This document shows positions 56,273-64,000 of a DNA stretch of 64,000 bases, piece after piece; within the stretch, counting starts at the first letter, position 1, and each line of letters starts with the position of its first letter. Source of the stretch: Prostheceraeus crozeri (lineage: Eukaryota > Platyhelminthes > Polycladida > Euryleptidae); assembly GCA_907163375.1 (NCBI GenBank), contig CAJQUW010007819.1, positions 558,001-622,000 of the forward strand, in the 5' to 3' direction. Made by a program: the position numbers and the translations under genes. The notes beneath the pieces were generated by a model. It did no database searches. It was not told where the DNA came from and saw only the letters and a program-made list of their open reading frames with translations.

Positions 56273-58204
56273 CATTTTATTTTATTTTCAATAAAACCTC
56301 GTGACATAGAAGGGGAGAGATTTGATTTTTGATTTCGATCAAGCAATGGTGAGAAAACTCTGAATAAACTGAATAACGATAGGATCGCACTCGAAGTTAT
56401 TAATGAGGGATCGCGAAAGGGTAACGTGACTGACAGAATCGAAAGCCTTGCGGAAGTCGATGGCTATGAGTCGAGCATGGTAAGAGGGGTCGATGGAAAT
56501 ATGCTGTAAGACTGTTAGCCTTATTGCAAGAAGAGCATTCGCGCAACCACCGAAGCGTTTTGGGATGAAACCAAATTTGCAAGAGTCGAACAGATGATTC
56601 AGTGAGGGAAGGAGAATCCGATCTCTGATAAGCTTTTCCATGATTTTGCTTAGGAAGAGAAGGATTAAAATAGGACGATGATCATCATTGCCCTTGGGTA
56701 AGGGAAGAATATTTGCGGATTTTCAGAAATCCTGGAAAACACCTGACTGTAAACAGCGATTGAAGATATCAGTAAGAGGAGCTGATATTTTATCGACAAA
56801 CGATCGGAAAAAGTACCCCGGCACACCATCAGGACCGATTGAAGTTGATTTGGATTGCCGCATTATAGTCGCAACTTGTACTTCATCAACAGTGGAGAAA
56901 TTAGAGGTAACCATCGTTCGACTGTCACAGAACTCATGCAAATCACCAGAGGAGAAAGAGGAAAAGAACTGATTGTTCAGCTTATGTGCAGTTGACTCAT
57001 CGATATCAAGTTTCGAACTGACACCTATCAATTGGGAATTTACTGTTTTCCATCTATCCGTGATAGATAAAGAGTTCAAACTGTTAAAAGTGCTTTCTTT
57101 TAGCTATTTTCTTGTTTTCTCGGTATTATTTGATGGTTTATTTGGCTATTATCTTGTTTGTTCCATCTATTCGGTTTCCCCGGCTTTTTTATAAGACTTT
57201 TGATGTCTCGGCCTGTGATTTTTAAATTCTATATTAAATTTCATTACCAATAGCGAATGACCAGTGTAAAGTGTTGGTTCTAAAACGTTAAATGATTCAA
57301 TGCTTTCCATTAATGATTCAGATATCATCAAATAGTCTATCATCGATTTTCTTACTTCATTCATATCATTCCAGATTCCAGTCTACCATTCACAATAATC
57401 AAGGAACTTTCGCTACAAAATTTAATTATTTCTTTTCCTTGTTTTTTGATATTTAAGTCTTCAGACATTCGAGAAGTTAACTTCAATTGATCGTTATCGT
57501 TTAAAATTCTGATTCGACCATTCAAATCACCTATCAAATGCATTTGATGATATTATCTTTAATTTTATAAAACTATGTTTTATCTTTACAATGCGAGTCA
57601 CGAGGCGCTCTGTAAGAGATTATAAAAAAATGTCATGAAAGTTTTTCCATTCAGCATTGCATAGTTTGCAATCATAAGATTTCCGTTCTCGCTTACTAAA
57701 TTTGTTATTTCTGTGTTGGCTAAATCTTTTTGATACATGGATGTACCTTTTACATTTCACCCTGTAGTGTTCGGTTTACATGCCATTGCATATCTGAGGA
57801 GGATATTAGTCGCATCTTAAATGGTTTCTGTAAAACATATTATGTTAGCATTGCCAGTATCTTGAATAAAATCAGTATTCTCAATTTTGAATTTTGTTAG
57901 TCCATTTATATTAACCTATCTTTCACATTTTCTGTTGGATGATGTGGCCCGCATACATGCTGTTTGTGATAGACTGTGCATATATTGTGGATTGCTGAGC
58001 TGAGTTGCAGGTATGTATCTTGGGTATTGCGATTGTTTGTCGCCATCAGTGCGCAGTGTTCTGCATCGATCTGTATCGTTTGGATGTTGATAATTTTGTC
58101 TGTGGTTGTAGTTGTAATGGTTGCGAGTATCGTAGTTTCTGTTGTAATTGTTGTCTATATGGTGGCCATTTGTAAGTGTGCAATTGAGGTCTTCTCATTG
58201 GCTG

Positions 58205-58680
58205 ATTGTAGAAACAATTTAACGCTATGTGACTAATTCTCTTGCAAGTATACAACGCCGTGCTCACAAAATTATTTGCCATAATGACTGTGATTGTTCA
58301 GCCCTTCCTGACTTGCACTCTCGCCGAATTGATGCAGCTGTCCGTTTTCTTCGTGCGGTTCAGGGAAACGAAAGCCACCCTCTTCATCCTCTATGTCCTC
58401 CTACGTCAACCCGTTCTGGTAGATTTCTCGTGCCCACTTTCCGGACAACTCGTCGACGGAATTCTTTTTTTCTTGCGACAACTATACTCGTTAATGACAT
58501 CATTATTGATTAAGCATCCTGTGCTCCTTGCATTTCTCACCATCCTATCGCCTGTCGCATCCTTGTAACTTTATGTATGTACTACTCATTATCTCATACG
58601 CTTGCCTAATGACTTGAACTTTTACGATTCTCATTGTAAATCGAAAATATACATTTACTTTACTTTACTTTAAGTAAAGC
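58205..58680 (+). mobile_element. 5'-truncated LINE 3' end with TTTAC tail
   Basis: The frame 58229-58513 reads LASIQRRAHKIICHNDCDCS, then RRIDAAVRFLRAVQGNE, and TTRRRNSFFLATTILVND, matching the C-terminal end of CR1-like RTs (iQrRA..ii, RR, nSF.p.....N). It ends in repeats of TTTAC (58652-58678). Opposite orientation to the LINE it interrupts. Confidence 0.7.
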
Positions 58681-59251
58681 ATCTAATCTACGGTCTTTTA
58701 GATGTTGCCTTCTCATGAATTCGTGGATGCCTAGGGTTATTGTTCATACTGTTTTCTATTTGATCCATTCTTATTGTAGGATTGTTCAGCATCTCTTCTA
58801 TTTCGCTTGGTTCTTCCTGATTTTGATCTTCGAATTTCTTCTCTATTTTCTGTTTGAAATTGGCTTGCTTCACATGGTTTTAGTTTTCACAATTCTTTTT
58901 CTAAGTCTCTGATTTTTTCTTTACGACTTCTTACTTCTTTCTCGTACAACGCCATCGATGGCTTCAGGTCTCTTTTTTCTTTTAGTTGTCGGGGTTGTTC
59001 TTCATTTCATTATTGCACTTTCTTCTCCATTTGTTTTGATTTTCAATTTTTTCGATGTTCTCCCTCGTTGTCTTCAAGTGTCTGATCCACTCTTCCTCGT
59101 ATTCTCGAATCTTCTCATCATCTTGTCATCGTCCTTTGATTCGGAAGTGTTCTGGTGATGGTGTGTGCTGATTTATTGAGAGATGTTGTTGATTTCTGTG
59201 GATGTGTGTGTGTGTCGTGAAAATACATTTTTGACATACAAATTTTCGCTT

Positions 59252-59503
59252 CTAAGCTTTTTTGAAATATTTCATAAGTTCGTAAGTAGGTAGGAAAGTA
59301 CATTTTGCATGGAAAGTTGAAGCACAGTTACCACAAACCAGGTATACAAACTCACTTGCGTCAATAGTATCTCCACACTCTGCGCAATCGTTTTGCTTTC
59401 TTCTCTCCTCCGATATGGGTGATTTGGGCTGGTTCGTTATTGGCGTTGACTCGGACATTCTGTAATGGAGCGAAAACACTGAAAGTTCGGATGTTTGGCA
59501 CAA
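59252..59503 (-). pseudogene. LINE ORF1 fragment with PHD-like zinc finger
   Basis: Residues 39-72 carry CAECGDTIDASEFVYLVCGN then CASTFHAKC, i.e. C-x2-C, C-x2-C, H-x2-C of a PHD-like finger, as in ORF1 proteins of some CR1/L2-type LINEs. The MSES at residue 16 is the likely start. Glu/Lys-rich coiled-coil sequence follows in other frames down to about 58690. Confidence 0.6.
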
Positions 59504-59774
59504 ATTGTGGCTGATCCTCGAAGAAGTCTGTCTCTCCTGATTTTTGTATTAGAATGAATCCATGATAGTATGCATGCAAAACTCAGGAACATGCGCCTGA
59601 TTCAAATTTATTTACCTTCTGCGATGCTGCCCTAGAAGATGTTCATATCTGATACAAGAATCTTGAGGACGTTATCGACAAAGAGATAGTAAAAGGTACA
59701 TCACTGTATTGCAAGGCAACGTTAATACAAAAAGTGGCAGAGACTCTCCTTGCGTTCACAGGAGTAATGGGAAA

Positions 59775-60658
59775 TTCTTTTCGTGTGCGCGAATCTGTAC
59801 AAAACAGCAATATGTCTGGCATCGATATATTCTGGGCCTCGCTGCATCTCATGGAGAATCACGGCAGAATGAAAATTACATTTACAGCACAAATGCACGA
59901 GTACATATCATGTGTCGCTGAAGAGCGGACGGAATGGACACGTGATCATAAAACATGACATAGCACGCGGTATGTCTGTACACCTTCTGTAGTTCGAGTC
60001 GCTCATCGAGATTATTGGTCGGAAAGGACAGTATGTTTTATGAATCCATGTCAAACCGATCCCATTCTTTACTACATGTCGTCTAGCCAGCAATGGAGTC
60101 ATAGACCAGGTGCCTCCTCTCAACCGAACCAACGTTGTCTACAATTTTGACTGTGTCTGCGGAGCAGATTACGTTGGGAGGACGGCTCGACCTTTGACAC
60201 GACGCATCGACGAGCATGTCCCGAAATGGTTGAGAGAAAATCGAAGCAGCATGTCCACTCCATCATCGGCCATTACTCGTCACCTCCTTGCCTGTCCTCG
60301 AAGAGAGTATAAGTTCATAACTCTCAAATGCTGCTGTGGGAAGTTTGAACTCTCGACTGCTGAGGCCGTCGCCATACACTTTCACCGTCCGTCCTTGTGT
60401 GTACAGAAGGAATTTGTTTTTAATTTATCTCTTCTCTAATTTGACTTCAATTTCTATTAACTTTAATTATCTACCGTACCTATTATATTAACCTACCGAT
60501 TTTTATTGACTTTAAATTCTACCGACATACCGCGTGCTATGTCATGTTTTATGATCACGTGTCCGCTCTGCAGCGACACATGATATGTACTCGTGCATTT
60601 GTGCTGTAAATGTAATTTTCATTCTGCCGTGATTCTCCATGAGATGCAGTGAGGCCCA
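59775..60658 (+). mobile_element. 5'-truncated Penelope-like element with inverted repeats and 13-bp TSD
   Basis: GAGTAATGGGAAA is present at 59762-59774 and 60659-60671. Inside are a 56-bp leader, an inverted repeat (59831-59980 and 60520-60660, ~95 percent identical apart from a 10-bp indel) and a GIY-YIG ORF. Rejoining the host at the duplication restores the LINE endonuclease frame. Variable-length duplications, inverted LTR-like repeats and a short extra segment are known Penelope traits. Confidence 0.8.
60095..60439 (+). pseudogene. PLE GIY-YIG endonuclease domain
   Basis: Starting near PPLNRTN: VVYNFDCVCGADYVGRTARP (GIY, CxC, YVGRT), LTRRIDEHVPKWLRE (catalytic Arg region), SSAITRHLLACPRR, STAEAVAIHFHRP (catalytic Glu) and LCVQKEFVFNLSLL. 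All key positions of the domain are kept and the frame is open to the TAA at 60437. The RT domain is absent because the element is 5'-truncated. Compare with 54179-54610, which is ~40 percent similar by eye. Confidence 0.8.
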
Positions 60659-61622
60659 GAGTAATGGGAAAGTTTGCAGATCACGCAGGAAACGAGAGAG
60701 ATGAAGATCTACTACACTTCATGGAGAAGAAGAACTTGCACGCATGCAATACAAATATTGGTCAAAAACTGGCACCTAGTACTCTCCTGCCATTCATCAA
60801 CATCTTGGATTAGCTTTGTGGCCGAAAGCAGAGTTTTCCAGGTAGCGACATTGGCTCCGACCAAACAGCCGTTATTACGAGCGTCAAGTTCTGACATGCC
60901 ACGTCCAAGAAAAGATGGAATTCAAGGCTTCAAGAATGCTCTGGAGAAAACGTTAGAGAAAACGCATGACTTTGATAGAGACATAAATGTATGAAAGACT
61001 TATGAGTGAGATGATCATCACCACCGCAGAACAAATAATAGAGAAGAAGAAATACAGAAAACACCCTTGAACATCAGACACTACAATTGAACTCATGATG
61101 TCGACACATATAGTACGACAAAGCAAAAGCAGTACATTAAGAAACAAGCTGAATAGGGAAATATCAAGGCAACTAAAATCAAAGCGTCTAAAAGACAAGG
61201 AAAAGGTGGATTAGAGAGCAATATAAAGAGATCGACAAAGATATTAAACAAATGAAAACGGAAGATGCTTACGAAACTATTGTCTATCTAAAAAAACCGA
61301 GAAACATAACTTGTTCTGAGTGATCAAAGCAGAATGCTTATCAGATGGATAGAATATTGTCAAACTCTGCGTGAACTGAAGCACTTGCAATAACACGTAC
61401 TACCCGAAATTTTTGCTAACCCTGAATTATCCGTATACATTCCTCATCCGTCAATTGAAGAAGTTGAAATGGCACTTAAATCTATGAAGCGAGATAAATC
61501 ACCTGTCATTGACGCAATATAAAGGAATCTCCTCACAATTCTAACAATCTCCGTGATTTTGGCCTACCGCATACTCTGTTTACAAATCTGGGAAAGTGGG
61601 TCTTGACCTAAGCGATAGTGTC

Positions 61623-61623
<1 letters not shown>

Positions 61624-61691
<68 letters not shown>
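61624..61691. repeat. (TA)n microsatellite 1
   Basis: About 34 TA units without interruption. Confidence 0.95.
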
Positions 61692-61693
<2 letters not shown>

Positions 61694-61732
61694 CATAATA
61701 AGATCTTATTTATCGGCCTTGTCTTTCTTTTC

Positions 61733-61735
<3 letters not shown>

Positions 61736-61779
<44 letters not shown>
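61736..61779. repeat. (TA)n microsatellite 2, left of the DD41D element
   Basis: About 22 TA units that run directly into the transposon end. Confidence 0.95.
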
Positions 61780-61781
<2 letters not shown>

Positions 61782-63190
61782 GGGTGGGCCAAAAGTCTTT
61801 GTCGGTAAATGTTTCATTGTATTTATCAATTTATTGCAATTTCGTTCGCCACGCTTGCATGTGACGAACGGTGAAGTTGTATCACCATGCAGCGCGCATG
61901 TTGTCATATCACGTGACGCGTACGCAAGCAGCAAGCAGCGCGCATGTGTTTGCTTCTGTTTTCACTTCATGTTTTCACTTCTTTCGGTCATCAAGAATGG
62001 AGATCACGATAGAGGAAAAAGTTATGCTAACATCATGGGCCATAGTTTACGATAACTGTGAAGAAAGCCGAAGATTATTTGCGCAGAAATACAATAAGGA
62101 GGCTCCATCACGAACGACCGTATCGTACTGGAAAAAGAAAATGTTGGAAACTGGGAGCATTGTTACGGACAGACCCAGGTCCGGACGACCGGTGACAACT
62201 ACTGGAGATGATCATAAGGAAATGGTTGCTCAAGCAATTGATGATGAACCCACTACATCGACAAGGCGGATGTCTGAAGAATTGGATATATCAAGAACAT
62301 CGGTGAGACGTATTTTGAAAAGTGAAGGTTACCACCCATTCAAACCATTGTATTCGCAAGTTTTAACCGATGGTGATGATGACAGGCGGCTGGAGTTTTG
62401 TCAAACTATGCTTGCAAAGTATCGTGAAGACCCCGCACTACATCGGAAGCTTACTTTTTCCGATGAGTGTGTCTTCCACCTTGCAGGACATGTCAACAAG
62501 CACAATGTGCATTATTGGGGACAAGAAAATCCTCACGAACGATTCTGCAACCCTGGACGGACCCAGTCGCTAACAGTTTGGGCGTGGATTGGATATTCAG
62601 GAATGATTGGCCATGACATCAGTGCTGCAACAATGAATGCGGACAGATATTGTACCATTCTGAATGATATCGTGGTTCCATATTGCCAAAGGCACCGTGA
62701 AAAGTACTTCCAACAAGATGGAGCCTCTGCCCACTACAGTCGCGATGCAAGGAACATACTGGACCAACAGTTGAATGGGAAATGGATTGGAAGGAGAGGC
62801 CCAATTGAGTGGCCTCCCAGATCGCCGGACCTCGCACCGTGCGATTATTGGTTCTGGGCCTACTTACGCTCGAGAGTGTATGTAAATGGAGAGATATTTC
62901 CCAATCTTGACGAGCTCCGAGAGCGAATTGCTACGGAAATCAATGCAATCCCAATGAAAATTTATCGTGACAGTATGAAAAACTTCAACACGCGTTTGCA
63001 GTTGTGTCATGATCAGCAGGGCCACTTCTTCGAAAAATGAGATTGATTATGAAGTTAACTTTTTTATTCGTTTATTCTTGAATGCTCAAGCATATATACG
63101 AGTGTATTTATATGCATACTGTTCATTTATATGTAGTTATAAATTGATAAATACAATGAAACATTTACCGACAAAGACTTTTGGCCCACC

Positions 63191-63193
<3 letters not shown>
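61780..63193 (+). mobile_element. DD41D mariner-type transposon, apparently complete, 1414 bp
   Basis: Inverted repeats of 55 bp (61780-61834 and 63139-63193; starting CCGGGTGGGCC and CAGGGTGGGCC) differ at one position. TA lies on both sides. One open transposase frame (61997-63040) with all three catalytic Asp. The spacing of 41 residues between the second and third Asp places it with the DD41D (rosa/VS-like) branch of the IS630-Tc1-mariner group. It lies between (TA)n tracts, i.e. it inserted into a TA microsatellite. Confidence 0.93.
61997..63040 (+). CDS. DD41D transposase, intact, 347 aa
   Basis: The ATG at 61997 (MEITIEEKVMLTSWAIVYDN) is preferred over the in-frame ATG at 61871 because homologous transposases begin with this first helix; the 42 extra upstream residues look like untranslated leader. 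Residues 1-55 form the first HTH, RSGRP at 61-65 the linker, and 72-107 the second HTH (RMSEELDISRTSVRRILKSE). The catalytic residues are D156 (TFSDECVFHL), D241 (YFQQDGASAHYS) and D283 (PRSPDLAPCDYW); D241 to D283 is 41 residues apart. Length matches the usual ~345. No stop or frameshift. It acts in the nucleus, cutting the element at its TIRs and inserting at TA. The near-identical TIRs and open frame suggest recent activity. Confidence 0.93.
   Translation: MEITIEEKVMLTSWAIVYDNCEESRRLFAQKYNKEAPSRTTVSYWKKKMLETGSIVTDRPRSGRPVTTTGDDHKEMVAQAIDDEPTTSTRRMSEELDISRTSVRRILKSEGYHPFKPLYSQVLTDGDDDRRLEFCQTMLAKYREDPALHRKLTFSDECVFHLAGHVNKHNVHYWGQENPHERFCNPGRTQSLTVWAWIGYSGMIGHDISAATMNADRYCTILNDIVVPYCQRHREKYFQQDGASAHYSRDARNILDQQLNGKWIGRRGPIEWPPRSPDLAPCDYWFWAYLRSRVYVNGEIFPNLDELRERIATEINAIPMKIYRDSMKNFNTRLQLCHDQQGHFFEK

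Positions 63194-63250
<57 letters not shown>
63194..63250. repeat. (TA)n microsatellite 3, right of the DD41D element
   Basis: About 28 TA units starting exactly at the element end; with microsatellite 2 it was probably one tract. Confidence 0.95.
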
Positions 63251-63252
<2 letters not shown>

Positions 63253-63339
63253 GTATGCATGACAAGACAGATGTGATTCGGTATAAAAGACACATGCAAA
63301 TAAAAGTCATGCTCAGACTTAAAAGGATGTTTGATTAAA

Positions 63340-63745
63340 AACAGACACTAACCAGCCAAGTATTGGCCACTTCAGAGGCAGAGTGAAGTTCAGCGAGGCC
63401 GCCGATTCCGTCACGAAGAGCTGTGACAGGGCAGTCCTCCACGATATCTGCCATAGTCTGAGTCTGACCACAGTCGCACAGCGGGGATTGACGAGCACCT
63501 CAGCGGTGGAGGGAGCTGCGACATGGCCCGGCGTTCGTCCTCAGCCGGTTGAGGAGTGTCCACTTGGCCCGGGGGAGGTCAGTGCCCGGGACTTTAGCTG
63601 TTGGATCGTCAATCAGCGATTTGTTGTGGACCTCGAACTTCTGCCACCCCTCACGCCAGGCTTGAGCGGGATCGTAGGTTGCTGGCGGTCTGTTGCGTGT
63701 AGTGTCAAATGCAGCTCCCCTACACAAGAAGGACACGCTACTAGG
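63340..63745 (-). pseudogene. LINE RT C-terminal fragment with Cys/His knuckle
   Basis: The minus frame reads GTDLPRAKWTLLNRLRTNAG and then, continuing past 63500, SPLCDCGQTQTMADIVEDCP followed by a GGLAELHSA block. LPR..W..LNRLRT.....LH.WG....PLCDCG..QTM.HI...CP is the conserved 3' end of R1/jockey-like and related LINE proteins. Opposite strand to the surrounding LINE, so a separate insertion. Confidence 0.75.
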
Positions 63746-64000
63746 ATGCTCAAATTATCTCTTCAATAACATATTCAAGCAGAATATTATTAAACATATT
63801 GCAATCCGGATTGCTTCACTATGCCGAAGATGTTATGGACAAGGAACAAATTGGCTTCAAGAAAGGAGACAGTTCCACTGACCATGTATCCACCATAAAT
63901 CAAAGCAATGATAAGACAAATATAGTATGTTTTCATCGATTTTGAGAAAGCATTTGATTGTGTAAACCACAAGCTTTTGCGACTAATATGTGAGAGATTT

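Larger units (their letters stand above)
54855..59503 (-). mobile_element. degenerate LINE (APE endonuclease type) with PHD-finger ORF1
   Basis: Minus-strand order: ORF1 with PHD-like finger (59503-59252) and coiled-coil remnants (to 58690), Gln/Asn/Arg-rich ORF1 end (58190-57930), endonuclease (about 57900-57170; ICFTET, GDLNGRI, YLMIS), RT (57079-55680; SIGPDGVPGYFF, IDFRKAFDSVSH, NGIPQGDSMSSTLF, YADDIVLMSE) and a C-terminal region with Cys/His (CDQEKTEDLLHFIVDCPRH, about 54990-54880). Many frameshifts and stops. Two foreign pieces interrupt it: a + strand LINE 3' end (58205-58680) and a short PLE-like piece (56215-56335). Total length without them is about 4 kb, near full size. Confidence 0.8.
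59540..64000 (+). mobile_element. LINE, decayed, interrupted by PLE and DD41D mariner
   Basis: Pieces in order: endonuclease (59560-59774: LRNMRLIQIYLPS, NLEDVIDKEIVKGT, LQGNVNTKSGRDS), interruption by PLE 59775-60658, more endonuclease (60659 on: MGKFADHAGNERDEDLLHFM, KKNLHACNT), linker (about 60950-61200), RT start (61435-61520: IEEVEMALKSMKRDKSP), interruption (61521-63750), then RT again at the window end (63840-63990: EQIGFKKGDSSTDHVSTIN, FIDFEKAFDCVNHKL). Many stops and frame changes. That the last piece belongs to the same copy is inferred from order and strand. It continues beyond the window. Confidence 0.65.

Noticed and set aside
61596-61934. Frames rich in Tyr-Ile repeats
   Set aside because: Translation of (TA)n.
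61871-61996. N-terminal 42-residue extension of the DD41D transposase
   Set aside because: Residues look like leader and the known fold begins at MEITIEEK.
63383-63769. 128-residue plus frame
   Set aside because: Antisense to a LINE C-terminal domain with clear Cys/His and LPR..W motifs.
1-64000. CRISPR arrays, operons, bacterial promoters or terminators
   Set aside because: No regularly spaced direct repeats with unique spacers; introns, SINEs, LINEs and poly(A) signals mark a eukaryotic sequence.

Overview
The window is AT-rich metazoan DNA, most likely from an invertebrate. It has GT/AG introns, AATAAA signals, tRNA-derived SINE sequence, mariner, Tc1, hAT, piggyBac and CMC DNA transposons, Penelope-like elements (PLEs) with GIY-YIG domains, CR1/RTE-like LINEs, and Ty3/gypsy and BEL/Pao fossils. 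No species can be assigned from sequence alone.

Only two pieces look like host genes. Positions 853-1157 carry the last two coding exons of an unrecognised protein, with a poly(A) signal at 1181. Positions 27511-28740 carry an intronless 409-residue rhodopsin-like GPCR with degenerate DRY and NPxxY motifs. Nearly all the rest is mobile DNA, much of it nested.

Layout. 1.8-5.3 kb: 5'-truncated Ty3/gypsy fossil beside a broken mariner (5.3-6.2 kb). 8.5-10.5 kb: two short hAT-type elements, one inserted just before the stop codon of a piggyBac transposase fragment, plus a Tc1 fragment. 12.07-16.14 kb: a three-layer nest, a palindromic TA-flanked element inside a hAT inside a DD34D mariner with ~205-bp inverted repeats. 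17.9-19.2 kb: hAT-like element. 19.3-23.6 kb: two copies of a ~990-bp TA-flanked element; one lies inside a foldback element, the other carries an internally deleted Tc1. 23.7-26.4 kb: small dispersed repeats and a LINE endonuclease fragment. 31.8-41.2 kb: a 9.45-kb CMC (EnSpm-like) transposon encoding a transposase (one frameshift) and an intact BEN-domain protein, itself carrying a hAT-type element and a SINE. 44.6-54.6 kb: LINE and PLE pieces, one PLE being split by a BEL/Pao fossil. 54.9-59.5 kb: a degenerate minus-strand LINE with a PHD-finger ORF1. 59.5-64 kb: a plus-strand LINE that hosts a short PLE with inverted repeats and 13-bp target duplications, and, between (TA)n tracts, an apparently intact DD41D mariner-type transposon (61780-63193).

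The observations most worth following are: the repeated PLE architecture (12-13 bp duplication, ~50-bp leader, inverted terminal repeats) together with hammerhead-like motifs near PLE-type sequence; the CMC element whose two ORFs both begin just after a splice acceptor; the intact DD41D copy; and the occupied/unoccupied sibling copies at 19.4 and 21.3 kb, which prove element boundaries without any database.
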